The notes under the pieces were generated by a model. The model did not search any database. It was given only the letters and a program-made list of their open reading frames with translations, and was not told where the DNA came from. A DNA stretch of 64,000 nt from positions 3,129,205-3,193,204 of the forward strand of contig NZ_CP022316.1 in assembly GCF_002216795.1 (NCBI RefSeq), in the 5' to 3' direction. Source of the stretch: Brachybacterium avium. GTDB lineage: Bacteria > Actinomycetota > Actinomycetes > Actinomycetales > Dermabacteraceae. Positions 24,597 to 36,014 of the stretch are shown here, in pieces (the first letter of the stretch is position 1; every line of letters starts with the position of its first letter). Made by a program: the position numbers and the translations under genes.

Positions 24597-25931
24597 ATGG
24601 CAGTGGCAGCAGCGCACCGGGTCGGGGTGCATGACGAGATCTCCACGTTGCGGCGGGTGATCGTCCATGGGCCGGGGCCCGAGCTGGAACGGCTCACCCC
24701 GGATTCCCGGGAGGGACTGCTGTTCGACGAGGTGCTCTGGCGCGACCGGGCCGAGGCGCAGCATCGGGAGTTCACCTCTCTGCTGCGCGGCGAGGGCGTC
24801 GAGGTGCTCCAGCTGCGGGCTCTGCTGGCGGACCTGCTGGAGGATCCCTCGCTGCGCCAGGAGCTGCTGCATCGTGCCCTGGACCCTGCGATCCTCGGGG
24901 ACATCGCGGTGCAGGACCTGCACGGGGCGCTCGCGGACCTGCCGCCGGCACCGCTGGTGGAGGTGCTCATCGGGGGCATCACCGTCGGCGAGCTGCGTGC
25001 CCTGGGGGTGAGCCCGCGCTCGATCGCCCTGCATGGCGCGGGGGAGGAGCGCCTGGTCCTGGATCCCCTGCCCAACCACCTGTTCACCCGCGACCCCTCG
25101 GCCTGGATCGGGGACGTGGTCTCCGTCAGCCCGATGCGTCACCCCGCGCGGCGCCGCGAGAGCCTGCACCTGGAGATGATCTACCGCCACCATCCGCAGT
25201 TCGCGGGTGCCGCCGCGCCGCGGCGCATCGTGGGCCGGGACGATGCCGGCACCGCGACCGTCGAGGGCGGTGACGTGATGATGCTGTCCCCGCGGGTGGT
25301 CGCGGTCGGCATGTCGGAGCGCACCAGCGCCGTCGGCGTCGAACGCCTGGCCGCCGATCTGCTCGCGGACGGCTCTGTGGAGCGGGTGGTCGCGATCGCG
25401 CTGCCGCATCGTCGCTCGATGATGCACCTGGACACCGTCACCACCGTCGTGGACGAGGAGTCGATGCTGCGGTTCGGGTCGCTGGAGGCGCTGGAGACGT
25501 TCGAGATCGAGCGCCCCGGGGACCGGCTGGTCTCACGCGCCCGACCGGCCGACGAGATGGACCAGGTCCTGGCCCGCGGGCTGGGGGTCGAGGCGCTGCG
25601 CGTGCTCACCCCGCCGCTGGATGCCTACGCCGCGGCCCGGGAGCAGTGGGACGACGGCTGCAACGTGCTGGCCCTGGCCCCCGGGAAGGTCGTCGCCTAC
25701 GAGCGCGCCGCAGCCACCAATGAGTACCTGCGCGCCCAGGGCGTGGAGGTCCTCGAGTTCAACGGCGACGAGCTGGGCCGCGGCCGCGGCGGCCCCCGCT
25801 GCATGAGCTGCCCCGTCGCGCGGGCTGAGGATCCCGGCGGCGCGCCGGGAGGTCAGCGCCGGGTCGGGGGCGGCGGATCGGCCTCGGTCTGCAGCGGCTG
25901 GGCGTACTCCGGCAGCGGATCGTGCAGGTGA
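24597..25931 (+). CDS. arcA: arginine deiminase, 3' end probably misframed
   Basis: Converts L-arginine to citrulline and ammonia. Guanidino-binding and catalytic elements are visible: [39 protein letters not shown] (catalytic His) and the cysteine loop [13 protein letters not shown] 24597 has CGAGGA upstream. After RCMSCPVAR the family normally stops; here the frame runs on for 34 unlike residues to 25931, across the end of the convergent GNAT gene. One base added at GGG 25822-25824 would bring the TGA at 25826-25828 into frame and give 410 residues, the usual ArcA length. No arcB, arcC or arcD is next to it. Confidence 0.92.
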   Translation: MAVAAAHRVGVHDEISTLRRVIVHGPGPELERLTPDSREGLLFDEVLWRDRAEAQHREFTSLLRGEGVEVLQLRALLADLLEDPSLRQELLHRALDPAILGDIAVQDLHGALADLPPAPLVEVLIGGITVGELRALGVSPRSIALHGAGEERLVLDPLPNHLFTRDPSAWIGDVVSVSPMRHPARRRESLHLEMIYRHHPQFAGAAAPRRIVGRDDAGTATVEGGDVMMLSPRVVAVGMSERTSAVGVERLAADLLADGSVERVVAIALPHRRSMMHLDTVTTVVDEESMLRFGSLEALETFEIERPGDRLVSRARPADEMDQVLARGLGVEALRVLTPPLDAYAAAREQWDDGCNVLALAPGKVVAYERAAATNEYLRAQGVEVLEFNGDELGRGRGGPRCMSCPVARAEDPGGAPGGQRRVGGGGSASVCSGWAYSGSGSCR

Positions 25932-26425
25932 CGTTCCAGCAGCAGCTGCTGGGCCCCGAACTCCTCCAGCCCCTTGCGCACGCAGAAGCCGAGCTTCCGC
26001 AGCAGGGCGACGCTGCGCTTGTTGCGGGTCTGGCTGATGGCGATCACCTGCTCGTCCTCGAGCTCGTTCCGGGCCCAGCCGAGCAGGGCGATGCACGACT
26101 CGGCCGCATACCCCCTGCCGGTCCACTCCGGGAGCAGCGCATAGGAGAGCTCGAGCTCACCGCGGTCGTAGCTGAGGGTGATCGAGCCGATCATGGTGTC
26201 GTCCTCGGCGAGGGCGAGCACCCAGCGCCCCCAGGTGAGGCCCAGCGGCGAGAGCTCCAGCGCCTGCCGGGACGCATAGTCCACGGCACCGCCGAGGTAT
26301 TCACGGGTCACGGGATCGGTCATCAGCCGGATGACCGATCCGCGATCAGCGTCGCCAGGCGGCCGGATCACCAGCCGCGGGCTATGGATCCGTACCGGCC
26401 ACTCGGTCGTGCCTTCCGTCGTCAC
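25853..26425 (-). CDS. GNAT N-acetyltransferase (RimJ/RimL-like)
   Basis: 190-residue GNAT. It follows the RimJ/RimL pattern: [14 protein letters not shown] at the start, [20 protein letters not shown] in the middle, then [11 protein letters not shown] (acetyl-CoA loop, R/Q-x-x-G-x-G/A) and [13 protein letters not shown]. The substrate (amino group of a protein or small molecule) is unknown. The open frame extends much further upstream antisense to gcvT, but the real start is GTG 26425: TACCGT ends 7 nt before it and the fold begins right after. Confidence 0.88.
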   Translation of the reverse strand: MTTEGTTEWPVRIHSPRLVIRPPGDADRGSVIRLMTDPVTREYLGGAVDYASRQALELSPLGLTWGRWVLALAEDDTMIGSITLSYDRGELELSYALLPEWTGRGYAAESCIALLGWARNELEDEQVIAISQTRNKRSVALLRKLGFCVRKGLEEFGAQQLLLERHLHDPLPEYAQPLQTEADPPPPTRR

Positions 26426-26432
26426 CCGGCCC

Positions 26433-26438
26433 ACGGTA
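26433..26438 (-). promoter_or_regulatory. -10 hexamer for leaderless GNAT gene
   Basis: TACCGT on the minus strand, 7 nt from the GTG at 26425; no ribosome-binding site is present. Confidence 0.5.
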
Positions 26439-26556
26439 CTAGGTACTCGGGCCGGGACCGCGGGCCGTTCGGTCGGCGGCGGCGCATTCGTTCCGGGGCT
26501 CGCTCCCGCTTCCCTCCCGTCTGCGCAGACCGGCGACGCAGTCCACGCCCGGACGG

Positions 26557-26562
26557 TATGGT
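26557..26562 (+). promoter_or_regulatory. possible -10 of the gcvTHP operon
   Basis: TATGGT, giving a leader of about 95 nt before gcvT. The leader can form a short CGACGA/TCGTCG stem, but I could not find the conserved glycine-riboswitch core, so no riboswitch is called. Confidence 0.35.
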
Positions 26563-26662
26563 GAGCCTGCGACACGACGAGGTGGCGCACAGGTCGTCGC
26601 TCCTGCGTGACGTGCGAAGCGGAGCCCGCCCGACGACCGCCCACGGACGAGTAAGGAGCCCC

Positions 26663-27796
26663 ATGGCCGACCAGGACCTGCGCAGCACCGCCCTCGCGGC
26701 GGTCCACGAGGCGCTCGGCGCGACGTTCACCGACTTCGCCGGCTGGCGCATGCCCGTGCGGTACGACTCCGATCTCGCGGAGCACCGAGCTGTGCGCGAG
26801 AGCGCCGGCATCTTCGATCTGAGCCACATGGGGGAGATCCACCTGCGCGGTCCCCAGGCCGGGGACGCCCTCGACCACGCGCTCGCCGGCAAGCTCTCGG
26901 CGATGTCCGTGGGGCGCGCGAAGTACTCGCTGCTGCTCACCGAGGACGGCGGCGTGATCGACGACGTCATCACCTACCGCCTCTCCGAGGAGCACTTCCT
27001 GGTCGTCGCCAACGCCTCCAACGCCGAGGTCGACGCCGCCGAGCTCAGTGCCCGGGCGGAAGGCTTCGACGCCGAGGTCGATGACGCCTCCGACCGCACC
27101 GCGCTGATCGCGGTGCAGGGCCCGGCGAGCGAGCAGATCCTGCTCGACGCCCTGCTCGACCGGGACAGCGGGGTCGAGGGCCTGACCGCTGCGGATCTCA
27201 CCGAGATGAAGAACTACCGCTTCGCCGAGAGCACCTATCGCGGGGAGCCGATGCTGATCGCCCGCACCGGCTACACCGGTGAGGACGGCTTCGAGCTGTA
27301 TGTCCCGAACGAGCTCGCCGCAGGACTGTGGGAGCAGCTCACCGTCGCCGGCGGCGACCGCCTCGTCCCCTGCGGGCTCGCCTGCCGAGACACCCTGCGC
27401 CTCGAGGCCGGGATGCCGCTGTACGGCAATGAGCTGGGCCGCGATCTGTACCCCGCCCAGTCGGGCATGGGCCGGATCGTCGCGCTGAAGTCCAAGGGCG
27501 ACTTCGTCGGCCGCGCGGGCATCGAGGCTGCGGACCTGTCCGCCCGGCCGGTCCTGGTGGGCCTGGTCGCCGACGGCCGTCGCGCCGCGCGGGCCGGCTC
27601 CCAGGTGCGTGACGCGGACGGGCGGGAGGTCGGCTCGATCACCTCCGGCGTCCTCTCGCCGACGCTCGGCCATCCCATCGCCCTGGGCTTCGTGTCCGCG
27701 AACGTCTCCGAGGTCGGCACCGTTCTGGTGGCCGACGTGCGCGGCAAGGACCTCCCGGTCCGCGTCGTGAAGACGCCGTTCTACTCCCGTGACTGA
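26663..27796 (+). CDS. gcvT: glycine cleavage system T protein (aminomethyltransferase)
   Basis: 377-residue tetrahydrofolate-dependent aminomethyltransferase; takes the aminomethyl group from lipoyl-GcvH to form methylene-THF and ammonia. Family landmarks: FTDFAGWRMPVRYDSDLAEH, GIFDLSHMGEIHLRGPQAG, ARTGYTGEDGFELYVPNE, CGLACRDTLRLEAGMPLYGN. The ATG at 26663 follows GTAAGGAGCC. First gene of gcvT-gcvH-gcvP; the lipoamide dehydrogenase (L protein) is not here and is usually shared. Confidence 0.97.
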   Translation: MADQDLRSTALAAVHEALGATFTDFAGWRMPVRYDSDLAEHRAVRESAGIFDLSHMGEIHLRGPQAGDALDHALAGKLSAMSVGRAKYSLLLTEDGGVIDDVITYRLSEEHFLVVANASNAEVDAAELSARAEGFDAEVDDASDRTALIAVQGPASEQILLDALLDRDSGVEGLTAADLTEMKNYRFAESTYRGEPMLIARTGYTGEDGFELYVPNELAAGLWEQLTVAGGDRLVPCGLACRDTLRLEAGMPLYGNELGRDLYPAQSGMGRIVALKSKGDFVGRAGIEAADLSARPVLVGLVADGRRAARAGSQVRDADGREVGSITSGVLSPTLGHPIALGFVSANVSEVGTVLVADVRGKDLPVRVVKTPFYSRD

Positions 27797-27852
27797 AGCA
27801 TCCCCCTGACCCCGAGTTCCCAGAACCCCCGTCCCAGGAAGGACCATCCCCC

Positions 27853-28224
27853 ATGTCCGCAGAACTTCTGTACAGCAAGGACCACGAGTGGGTCCGCGTC
27901 GAGTCCGCGGGTGCCGCCGTCGTCGGCGTCACCGACTTCGCGGCCGAGCAGCTCGGAGACGTCGTCTACGTGGACCTGCCCGAGGTCGATGACGAGATCA
28001 CCGCCGGCACCGAGATGGGTGAGATCGAGTCCACCAAGTCGGTCTCCGATCTGTTCTCGCCGATCTCCGGCACCGTCACCGAGGTCAACCAGGCCGTCGT
28101 CGACGCCCCGGAGCTCGTGAACTCCTCGCCCTTCGAGGAAGGATGGCTGGTCAAGGTCACCTTCGACGCACTCCCGGAGGATCTGATGAACGCCGCGGAC
28201 TACACCGCCTTCACTCAGTCCTGA
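27853..28224 (+). CDS. gcvH: glycine cleavage system H protein
   Basis: 123-residue lipoyl carrier. The lipoylated Lys is in [18 protein letters not shown] (about residue 63), and the ends of the domain read [10 protein letters not shown] and EGWLVKVTF. It shuttles the aminomethyl group between P, T and L proteins. It lies 56 bp after gcvT with GGAAGGACC upstream of the ATG. Confidence 0.97.
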   Translation: MSAELLYSKDHEWVRVESAGAAVVGVTDFAAEQLGDVVYVDLPEVDDEITAGTEMGEIESTKSVSDLFSPISGTVTEVNQAVVDAPELVNSSPFEEGWLVKVTFDALPEDLMNAADYTAFTQS

Positions 28225-28231
28225 TCGCTGC

Positions 28232-28261
28232 GGAGGTGGCCGCCGCGCGGCGGCCGCCTCC
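28232..28261 (+). terminator. GC hairpin between gcvH and gcvP
   Basis: A 13-bp stem with a 4-base loop (GGAGG at 28232 pairing with CCTCC at 28257-28261, one G-T pair), no T-run. It is within the operon, so it may attenuate or set mRNA stability rather than terminate fully. Confidence 0.45.
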
Positions 28262-28340
28262 CGCCGGCACCGCGCGCCGCCGCGCGGAAGACCGCCGGCC
28301 ACCCACCCAGATCCGCACGCAACACCAGGGGCGCCTCTCC

Positions 28341-31283
<2,943 letters not shown>

Positions 31284-31305
31284 GACCAGGCCCGTGTGAA
31301 CACCT

Positions 31306-31336
31306 GTGACGCCCCGGTTCCCGACCGGGGCGTCAC
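31306..31336 (+). terminator. hairpin terminator after gcvP
   Basis: Perfect 13-bp stem (31306-31318 with 31324-31336), 5-base loop, no T-run, 22 bp after the gcvP stop. It ends 6 bp before the -10 of the next gene. Confidence 0.75.
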
Positions 31337-31342
31337 TGCTCG

Positions 31343-31348
31343 TAGGCT
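31343..31348 (+). promoter_or_regulatory. -10 hexamer for leaderless MetE-like gene
   Basis: TAGGCT, 6 nt before the ATG at 31355; there is no ribosome-binding site. Confidence 0.5.
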
Positions 31349-31354
31349 CGGTCC

Positions 31355-32566
31355 ATGACCGAGATCCTCACCACCCACGCCGGTTCCCTCCCACGCAGCC
31401 CCGAGCTGATCGCGGCCAACGCCGCCCGGCCCGTCGGCGCTGACGGGCTCACCCCCGAACCCACCGCCGAGTTCCGCGAGGTGCTGCGGCAGGCCGTGGT
31501 GGACGTGGTCGCGAAGCAGCGGGAGATCGGCATCGCGATCCCCAACGACGGCGAGTACGGGCACCTGATGGGATCGGCCGTGAACTACGGCTCCTGGTGG
31601 TCGTACATCTTCGATCGCGTCAGCGGCCTGGAGATCACCGGGGAGGACATCTTCTCCTCCCAGCCGGTGCGCTCAGCGCCCGGCGACGTGCGCCTGACCA
31701 CTTTCCCGGACCGCCGCGACTGGACGCTCTTCGCCGAGGCCTACCAGGATCCGACCTCCGGCATCACCGTCGGCTCCCAGCCCACCTTCCCGGCGGCGAC
31801 CGGCCCCATCGCCTATTCAGACACCGGGCGCGCGCTGATCTCCCAGGACATCGCCAATGCGCAGGCGGCCTTCGACGCCGCCGGCTACGAGCACGGCTTC
31901 CTCAACTCCCTCTCGCCCGGCTCGGGCAGCCGCATCGTCGATGCCCACTACGGCGATGTCGACGCCTTCCTCGACGCCTGGGTCGAGGTGATGCGACCCG
32001 AGTACGAAGCGATCGCCGCGGCCGGCCTCACCGTGCAGGTCGACGATCCCTCGATCGCCGAGAACTGGGACCAGATCAACCCCGAACCCAGCGTGGAGGA
32101 CTACCTCGACTTCACCCGGAAGCGGGTCGACGCCGTCAACCGTGCCCTGGTGAACGTCCCCACCGAGCAGACCCGTTTCCACCTCTGCTGGGGCTCCTGG
32201 CACGGACCCCACACCACCGACATCGAGCTCCGCCACCTCGCCCCGCTGCTGCTGGAGATCGACGCGAAGTACTACTCCTTCGAGGCCGCGAACGTGCGCC
32301 ACGAGCACGAGTGGACCGTCTGGGAGGAGCTGACCCTGCCCGAGGACAAGGTGCTGGTGCCCGGCATCGTCTCCCACGCCACCAACGTGGTCGAGCATCC
32401 GGAGCTGGTCGCCCAGCGCCTGGAGCGCTTCGCCCGGATCGTCGGTCCCGAGCGCGTGATCGGCTCGACGGACTGCGGCCTCGGTGGGCGGATCCACCCG
32501 CAGATCGCCTGGGCGAAGCTCGAGTCCCTCACCGCAGGAGCGGAGATCGCCGCCCAGCGCCTCTGA
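31355..32566 (+). CDS. MetE C-terminal-like, cobalamin-independent methionine synthase family II
   Basis: 403-residue UROD/MetE-like (alpha/beta)8 protein of the YxjG/YxjH type. TTHAGSLPRSPEL at the start and VGSQPTFPAATGPIAYSD are family marks; likely zinc ligands are in RFHLCWGSWHGPH (His and Cys) and GSTDCGLGGRIHP (Cys). It lacks the N-terminal folate-binding half of full MetE, so it may transfer a methyl group from a donor other than methyl-THF-polyglutamate to a thiol, or act in thiol recycling. Stand-alone gene with its own leaderless-type promoter. Confidence 0.85.
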   Translation: MTEILTTHAGSLPRSPELIAANAARPVGADGLTPEPTAEFREVLRQAVVDVVAKQREIGIAIPNDGEYGHLMGSAVNYGSWWSYIFDRVSGLEITGEDIFSSQPVRSAPGDVRLTTFPDRRDWTLFAEAYQDPTSGITVGSQPTFPAATGPIAYSDTGRALISQDIANAQAAFDAAGYEHGFLNSLSPGSGSRIVDAHYGDVDAFLDAWVEVMRPEYEAIAAAGLTVQVDDPSIAENWDQINPEPSVEDYLDFTRKRVDAVNRALVNVPTEQTRFHLCWGSWHGPHTTDIELRHLAPLLLEIDAKYYSFEAANVRHEHEWTVWEELTLPEDKVLVPGIVSHATNVVEHPELVAQRLERFARIVGPERVIGSTDCGLGGRIHPQIAWAKLESLTAGAEIAAQRL

Positions 32567-32681
32567 CCCCAGCCGCACCGGCGGCCGTCTCCTGCGGTGA
32601 TCGCCGCAGCGGACCGGGTGTTCACCGGGATGTCATGTGCAGGTAGCGCAGAGGACGGGCACGGGGAGCATCATCAGGAGC

Positions 32682-33826
32682 GTGAGGATCCTCCTTGTCT
32701 CCGAAACGTTCCTTCCGCACCTGCCCGGCGTCACGGAACCGGTGCTCCGCATGGCCGACCACTTCGCTGCCACGGGCGACGACCTCGAGATCATCGCGCC
32801 CGCAGCGCCGGGAGCGGAGAAGCATCTGCGCACCTCCAGTGGCAGGCGGGTGAGGGTGCATCGGATCGCCTCGGCCCCACTGCCCGGCCGCCCCGCGGTG
32901 CGGATCGTCCCCGCCGGCGCCTCAGCGCTGCGCCGACGCATCGACGAGTTCCAGCCCGACATCATCCACCTCGACTCTCCGCTGCTCCTCGGCGGCCGCG
33001 CCGCGGTCGCGGCGCAGAGGGCCGGAGTCCCCGTGGTGGCGGTCCATGGCGGCGACGCTCCCGGATCCCCCGCGCCGTACGGCATGGCGCTCCTGGAGGA
33101 CGCCACCTGGCAGCTGCGACGGGAGGCCCACCACCGGGCGACGGTGAACCTCGCACCGTCCAACGCGACCCGCGACCAGATGCTCGACCGCGGCATCGAG
33201 CGGGTGGACCTGTGGCGGCGCGGCGCGGACACCTCCCTGTTCTCGCCCGCGCGGCGCAGCGCGTCCCTGCGGGCCTCCTACGCACGGCCCGAGGAGAAGC
33301 TGGTGGTCTATGCGGGGCGCCTCGCCCCGAGAAGCAGGTCGAGGATCTCGAGGTCATCCATGACATGCCCGGAGTGCGCCTGCTGATCGTGGGCGAAGGG
33401 CAGCAGCAGGAGTCCCTGCGGCGACTGCTGCCCCGGGCCCGCTTCGCCGGGTTCCGCACCGGCACGGACCTGGCCGCCCATCTCGCCAGCGCCGATCTGT
33501 TCATCGATCCCGGCGAACGGGAGACCCGCGGCCGGACCCTGCAGGAGGCGATGGCCTCCGGGCTGCCGGTGATCGCTCCCCGCCGCGGGGGACCGGTGGA
33601 CCTCATCGCACCCAGCCGCACCGGCTGGCTCTACACCCCGGGCATGCTCGACGAGCTGCGGGATTGCGCGAGCGACCTGCTGTTCGACGACGGAAAGCGA
33701 CGGGCCTTCGGCCGGGCGGCCGAGGCCTCCATGCACAGACGCACCTGGCCGGTGCTCGCCGAGCAGCTGCGCGGCTACTACCTGCAGGCCATCGAGCAGC
33801 ACGGGCGCGTCGGCGCACTCCTGTGA
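32682..33826 (+). CDS. GT4 glycosyltransferase, frameshifted as sequenced
   Basis: GT-B fold enzyme of the PimB/mannosyltransferase-like GT4 group. The N-terminal half reads VRILLVSETFLPHLPGVTEP and has DIIHLDSPLLLGG and VVAVHGGDAP; the C-terminal half, in another frame, has LIVGEGQQQESLRRLL and ETRGRTLQEAMASGLPVI (E-x7-E). The break is at the CCCC run near 33327-33330: one added base restores VVYAGRLAP-EKQVEDLEVI and a 381-residue protein. Start codon is uncertain; GTG 32682 puts the first beta strand at the N-terminus, GTG 32637 is the alternative. Acceptor unknown; a lipid-linked envelope glycan is likely. Confidence 0.8.
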
Positions 33827-33988
33827 CATCCCCTCCCCGACATCCGGCCGGGGCCGCACCGACCCGCTGTCACGCCGGGCTGTCACATTCGGCCACATAA
33901 CTCGCCCGCCAGGGGTCCGTGCAGTGAACTGGGTCCAGTCGTCGACCGGCGGCCCGGAACATCGCTCCTCTGCGGAAAGGACAACATC

Positions 33989-34732
33989 ATGGCGCAGCGC
34001 ACTCGTCGCCCGCTCATCGGCGTGACCGCGGGGACCCGCACGATGATGTCCGGCGCCTGGGCGGGCCATGACGCCGTGTCCGTCAACGAGCACTATGTGC
34101 GTGCTCTGCGCGAGGCCGGCGCCCGCCCCGTCATCATCGCCCCGCAGGATGAGTGGAGCGATGAGGAGATCGCAGAGCTGGATGGTCTCGTGCTCACCGG
34201 CGGGACCGACCTCGACCCGGCCGCCTGGGGCGAGGACGCCCTGGTCACCGACATGACCCCGGACCCGGAGCGGGATGCCTTCGAGACCGCGCTCTACCGC
34301 GCGGCCCGCCGCAGCGACGTGCCCGTGCTGGGGATCTGCCGCGGCCTGCAGATCATCGTCGTCGCCGAGGGCGGCGCACTGCACCGCCACCTGCCGGTGG
34401 ACCTGCCGGGGCACCCCACCACCGGTGAGCGACCCACCCGGGTCGAGGCCGAGGTGGAGGCCGCCAGCGATCTCGCACTCGCCCTCGGCACCCGCGCCGA
34501 GGTCACCGCCTTCCACCACCAGGGCGTGCGCGCCGTGCGCGGGGACCTGCGGATCGTGGCCCGTCACGACAGCGGCCTGCCGCTCGCCGTCGAGGCGGAG
34601 CGCGGCTCGAGCGTCCTGGGGGTGCAGTGGCACCCGGAGATCGACGGCCCGAGCGGAGCAGCCCTGTTCGAGAGCCTGCTCACGGCGATCCACCACCGAG
34701 AGGTGTCTGCTCCCGTCGGCTCTCTGGTCTAA
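33989..34732 (+). CDS. gamma-glutamyl-gamma-aminobutyrate hydrolase-like amidotransferase
   Basis: 247-residue class I glutamine-amidotransferase-fold peptidase (C26, PuuD-like). The nucleophile Cys lies in VLGICRGLQIIVV and the catalytic His-x-Glu in GVQWHPEID; LDGLVLTGGTDLDP is the family's early signature. Such enzymes hydrolyse gamma-glutamyl-GABA or related gamma-glutamyl amides in the cytoplasm. GGAAAGG precedes ATG 33989. Monocistronic or followed by the small membrane protein 71 bp later. Confidence 0.9.
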   Translation: MAQRTRRPLIGVTAGTRTMMSGAWAGHDAVSVNEHYVRALREAGARPVIIAPQDEWSDEEIAELDGLVLTGGTDLDPAAWGEDALVTDMTPDPERDAFETALYRAARRSDVPVLGICRGLQIIVVAEGGALHRHLPVDLPGHPTTGERPTRVEAEVEAASDLALALGTRAEVTAFHHQGVRAVRGDLRIVARHDSGLPLAVEAERGSSVLGVQWHPEIDGPSGAALFESLLTAIHHREVSAPVGSLV

Positions 34733-34803
34733 GATGGGCTCTGGACGCCCCTGCTCCGGCTGCGGCGACCACCGGCAGCGGTACAGGCACAGGAAGAGGT
34801 ATC

Positions 34804-35061
34804 ATGAGCAACCAGCACGCCACGGGCGCGCCTCGCGCACAGACGCACGAGGACGAGAACGTGACTTCGAAGGGCAACAGCCTCGGCCTGTCGATCGTGC
34901 TGTTCGTCGTCTTCTTCGGGCTCTTCGGCGGTGGCCTGTACGTGATGGGTCTGATCTCGATGGACGATCCCTCCGTGCTCACCTTCTGCGGTGGCCTGGC
35001 GATGTGCCTCATCGCGCTGTTCGGAACCTTCGACCTGGTGCCGCGCTTCCTGAACAAGTGA
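34804..35061 (+). CDS. small membrane protein of unknown function
   Basis: 85 residues. A polar N-terminus of about 28 residues rich in Gln, His and Glu is followed by two hydrophobic helices, LGLSIVLFVVFFGLFGGGLY and VLTFCGGLAMCLIALFGTFD, and a short basic end (VPRFLNK). GGAAGAGGT before the ATG is a good ribosome-binding site and codon use is coding-like. I do not recognise a family. Confidence 0.7.
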   Translation: MSNQHATGAPRAQTHEDENVTSKGNSLGLSIVLFVVFFGLFGGGLYVMGLISMDDPSVLTFCGGLAMCLIALFGTFDLVPRFLNK

Positions 35062-35081
35062 CCCTTCGCTGAACATTCCAC

Positions 35082-35110
35082 GTGCCCGGCGCCTCACGGC
35101 GGCCGGGCAC
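35082..35110. terminator. bidirectional hairpin between convergent genes
   Basis: 9-bp stem GTGCCCGGC/GCCGGGCAC with an 11-base loop, between the stops of the small membrane protein and deoD. Confidence 0.6.
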
Positions 35111-35151
35111 TGGCATGTCCGGGGCGGCACCCGGGCCGGTCCCGCTGCGGC

Positions 35152-35880
35152 TCAGCGGGAGGGCTGCGTCGCATCGAGGCGCACGAGCGCCTCCAGTGCC
35201 ACCACGATCATGTCCTCGAAGGTCTCCTGACGCTCCTGCGAGCTGGTCCTCTCCCCGGTGAGGAGATGATCCGAGACGGTGCACAGCGCGAGCGCCCGAC
35301 GGGAGAACTGCGCCGCCAGCGTGTACAGCGCCGCCGTCTCCATCTCGACCCCGAGCACCCCGTACTTCGCCAGGGTCGCCGTGATCTCCGTGTCGGGGCT
35401 GTAGAACTGGTCCGAGGAGAACAGACCGCCGGCGGTCACCGGCAGCAGCCGCTCCTCGGCGACCTCCACCGCATGCCGTGCCAGGGTGAAGTCCGCAGCG
35501 GGGGCGTAGGAGACCTGACCGAATCGCGGCACGTTCATCGCGGAGTCGGTGGAGGCGGCCACGCCGAGGATCACGTCCCGCACGCTCACCGTCTCCGACA
35601 GCCCGCCGCAGGTGCCTACGCGGACGATGGCCTGGACGTCGTAGTCCTCGAACAGCTCCTGGGCATAGATGGCCATCGAGGGCTGCCCCATCCCCGAGCC
35701 CTGCGCGGAGACGCGGACACCGGCATACGTGCCCGTGAAGCCGAGCATCCCGCGCACATCGTTGTACTGGACCGGGTCCTCGAGGAAGGTCTCGGCGATC
35801 CACCGGGCACGATAGGGGTCACCGGGCATGAGCACGTAGGGGGCGATCTGATCGGGGGAGGCTCCGAGGTGTGTCGACAT
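35152..35880 (-). CDS. deoD: purine-nucleoside phosphorylase, DeoD type
   Basis: 242-residue hexameric-type (PNP_UDP_1) phosphorylase that cleaves purine nucleosides with phosphate. Landmarks are VLMPGDPYRARWIAETFLED (phosphate loop), GSGMGQPSMAIYAQEL, RVGTCGGLSETVSVRDV and GVLGVEMETAALYTLA (ribose/purine site). The ATG at 35880 is 6 nt from a TACCCT hexamer, so the transcript is probably leaderless. It is divergent from the MFS gene starting at 36015. Confidence 0.94.
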   Translation of the reverse strand: MSTHLGASPDQIAPYVLMPGDPYRARWIAETFLEDPVQYNDVRGMLGFTGTYAGVRVSAQGSGMGQPSMAIYAQELFEDYDVQAIVRVGTCGGLSETVSVRDVILGVAASTDSAMNVPRFGQVSYAPAADFTLARHAVEVAEERLLPVTAGGLFSSDQFYSPDTEITATLAKYGVLGVEMETAALYTLAAQFSRRALALCTVSDHLLTGERTSSQERQETFEDMIVVALEALVRLDATQPSR

Positions 35881-35886
35881 GAGGCC

Positions 35887-35892
35887 AGGGTA
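35887..35892 (-). promoter_or_regulatory. -10 hexamer for leaderless deoD
   Basis: TACCCT on the minus strand, 6 nt from the ATG at 35880. Confidence 0.5.
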
Positions 35893-36014
35893 CGGCGTGC
35901 GCGGGCCGGTGTCGTGTGCCCCCGGACCGGAGCGCGGGAACAGCTGGAGCGGTCCGCGGACGAGGAGCTCCGGCTGCCGGTCGACGAGGTCCGGATGGTC
36001 CACAATGGTGTCTC

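Noticed and set aside
26563-26662. Glycine riboswitch before gcvT
   Set aside because: The leader is long enough but I could not find the conserved aptamer core or tandem aptamer pattern.
26426-27847. The GNAT reading frame extending 470 codons further upstream, antisense to gcvT
   Set aside because: The upstream part has shadow composition; a GTG at 26425 with a -10 hexamer marks the real start.
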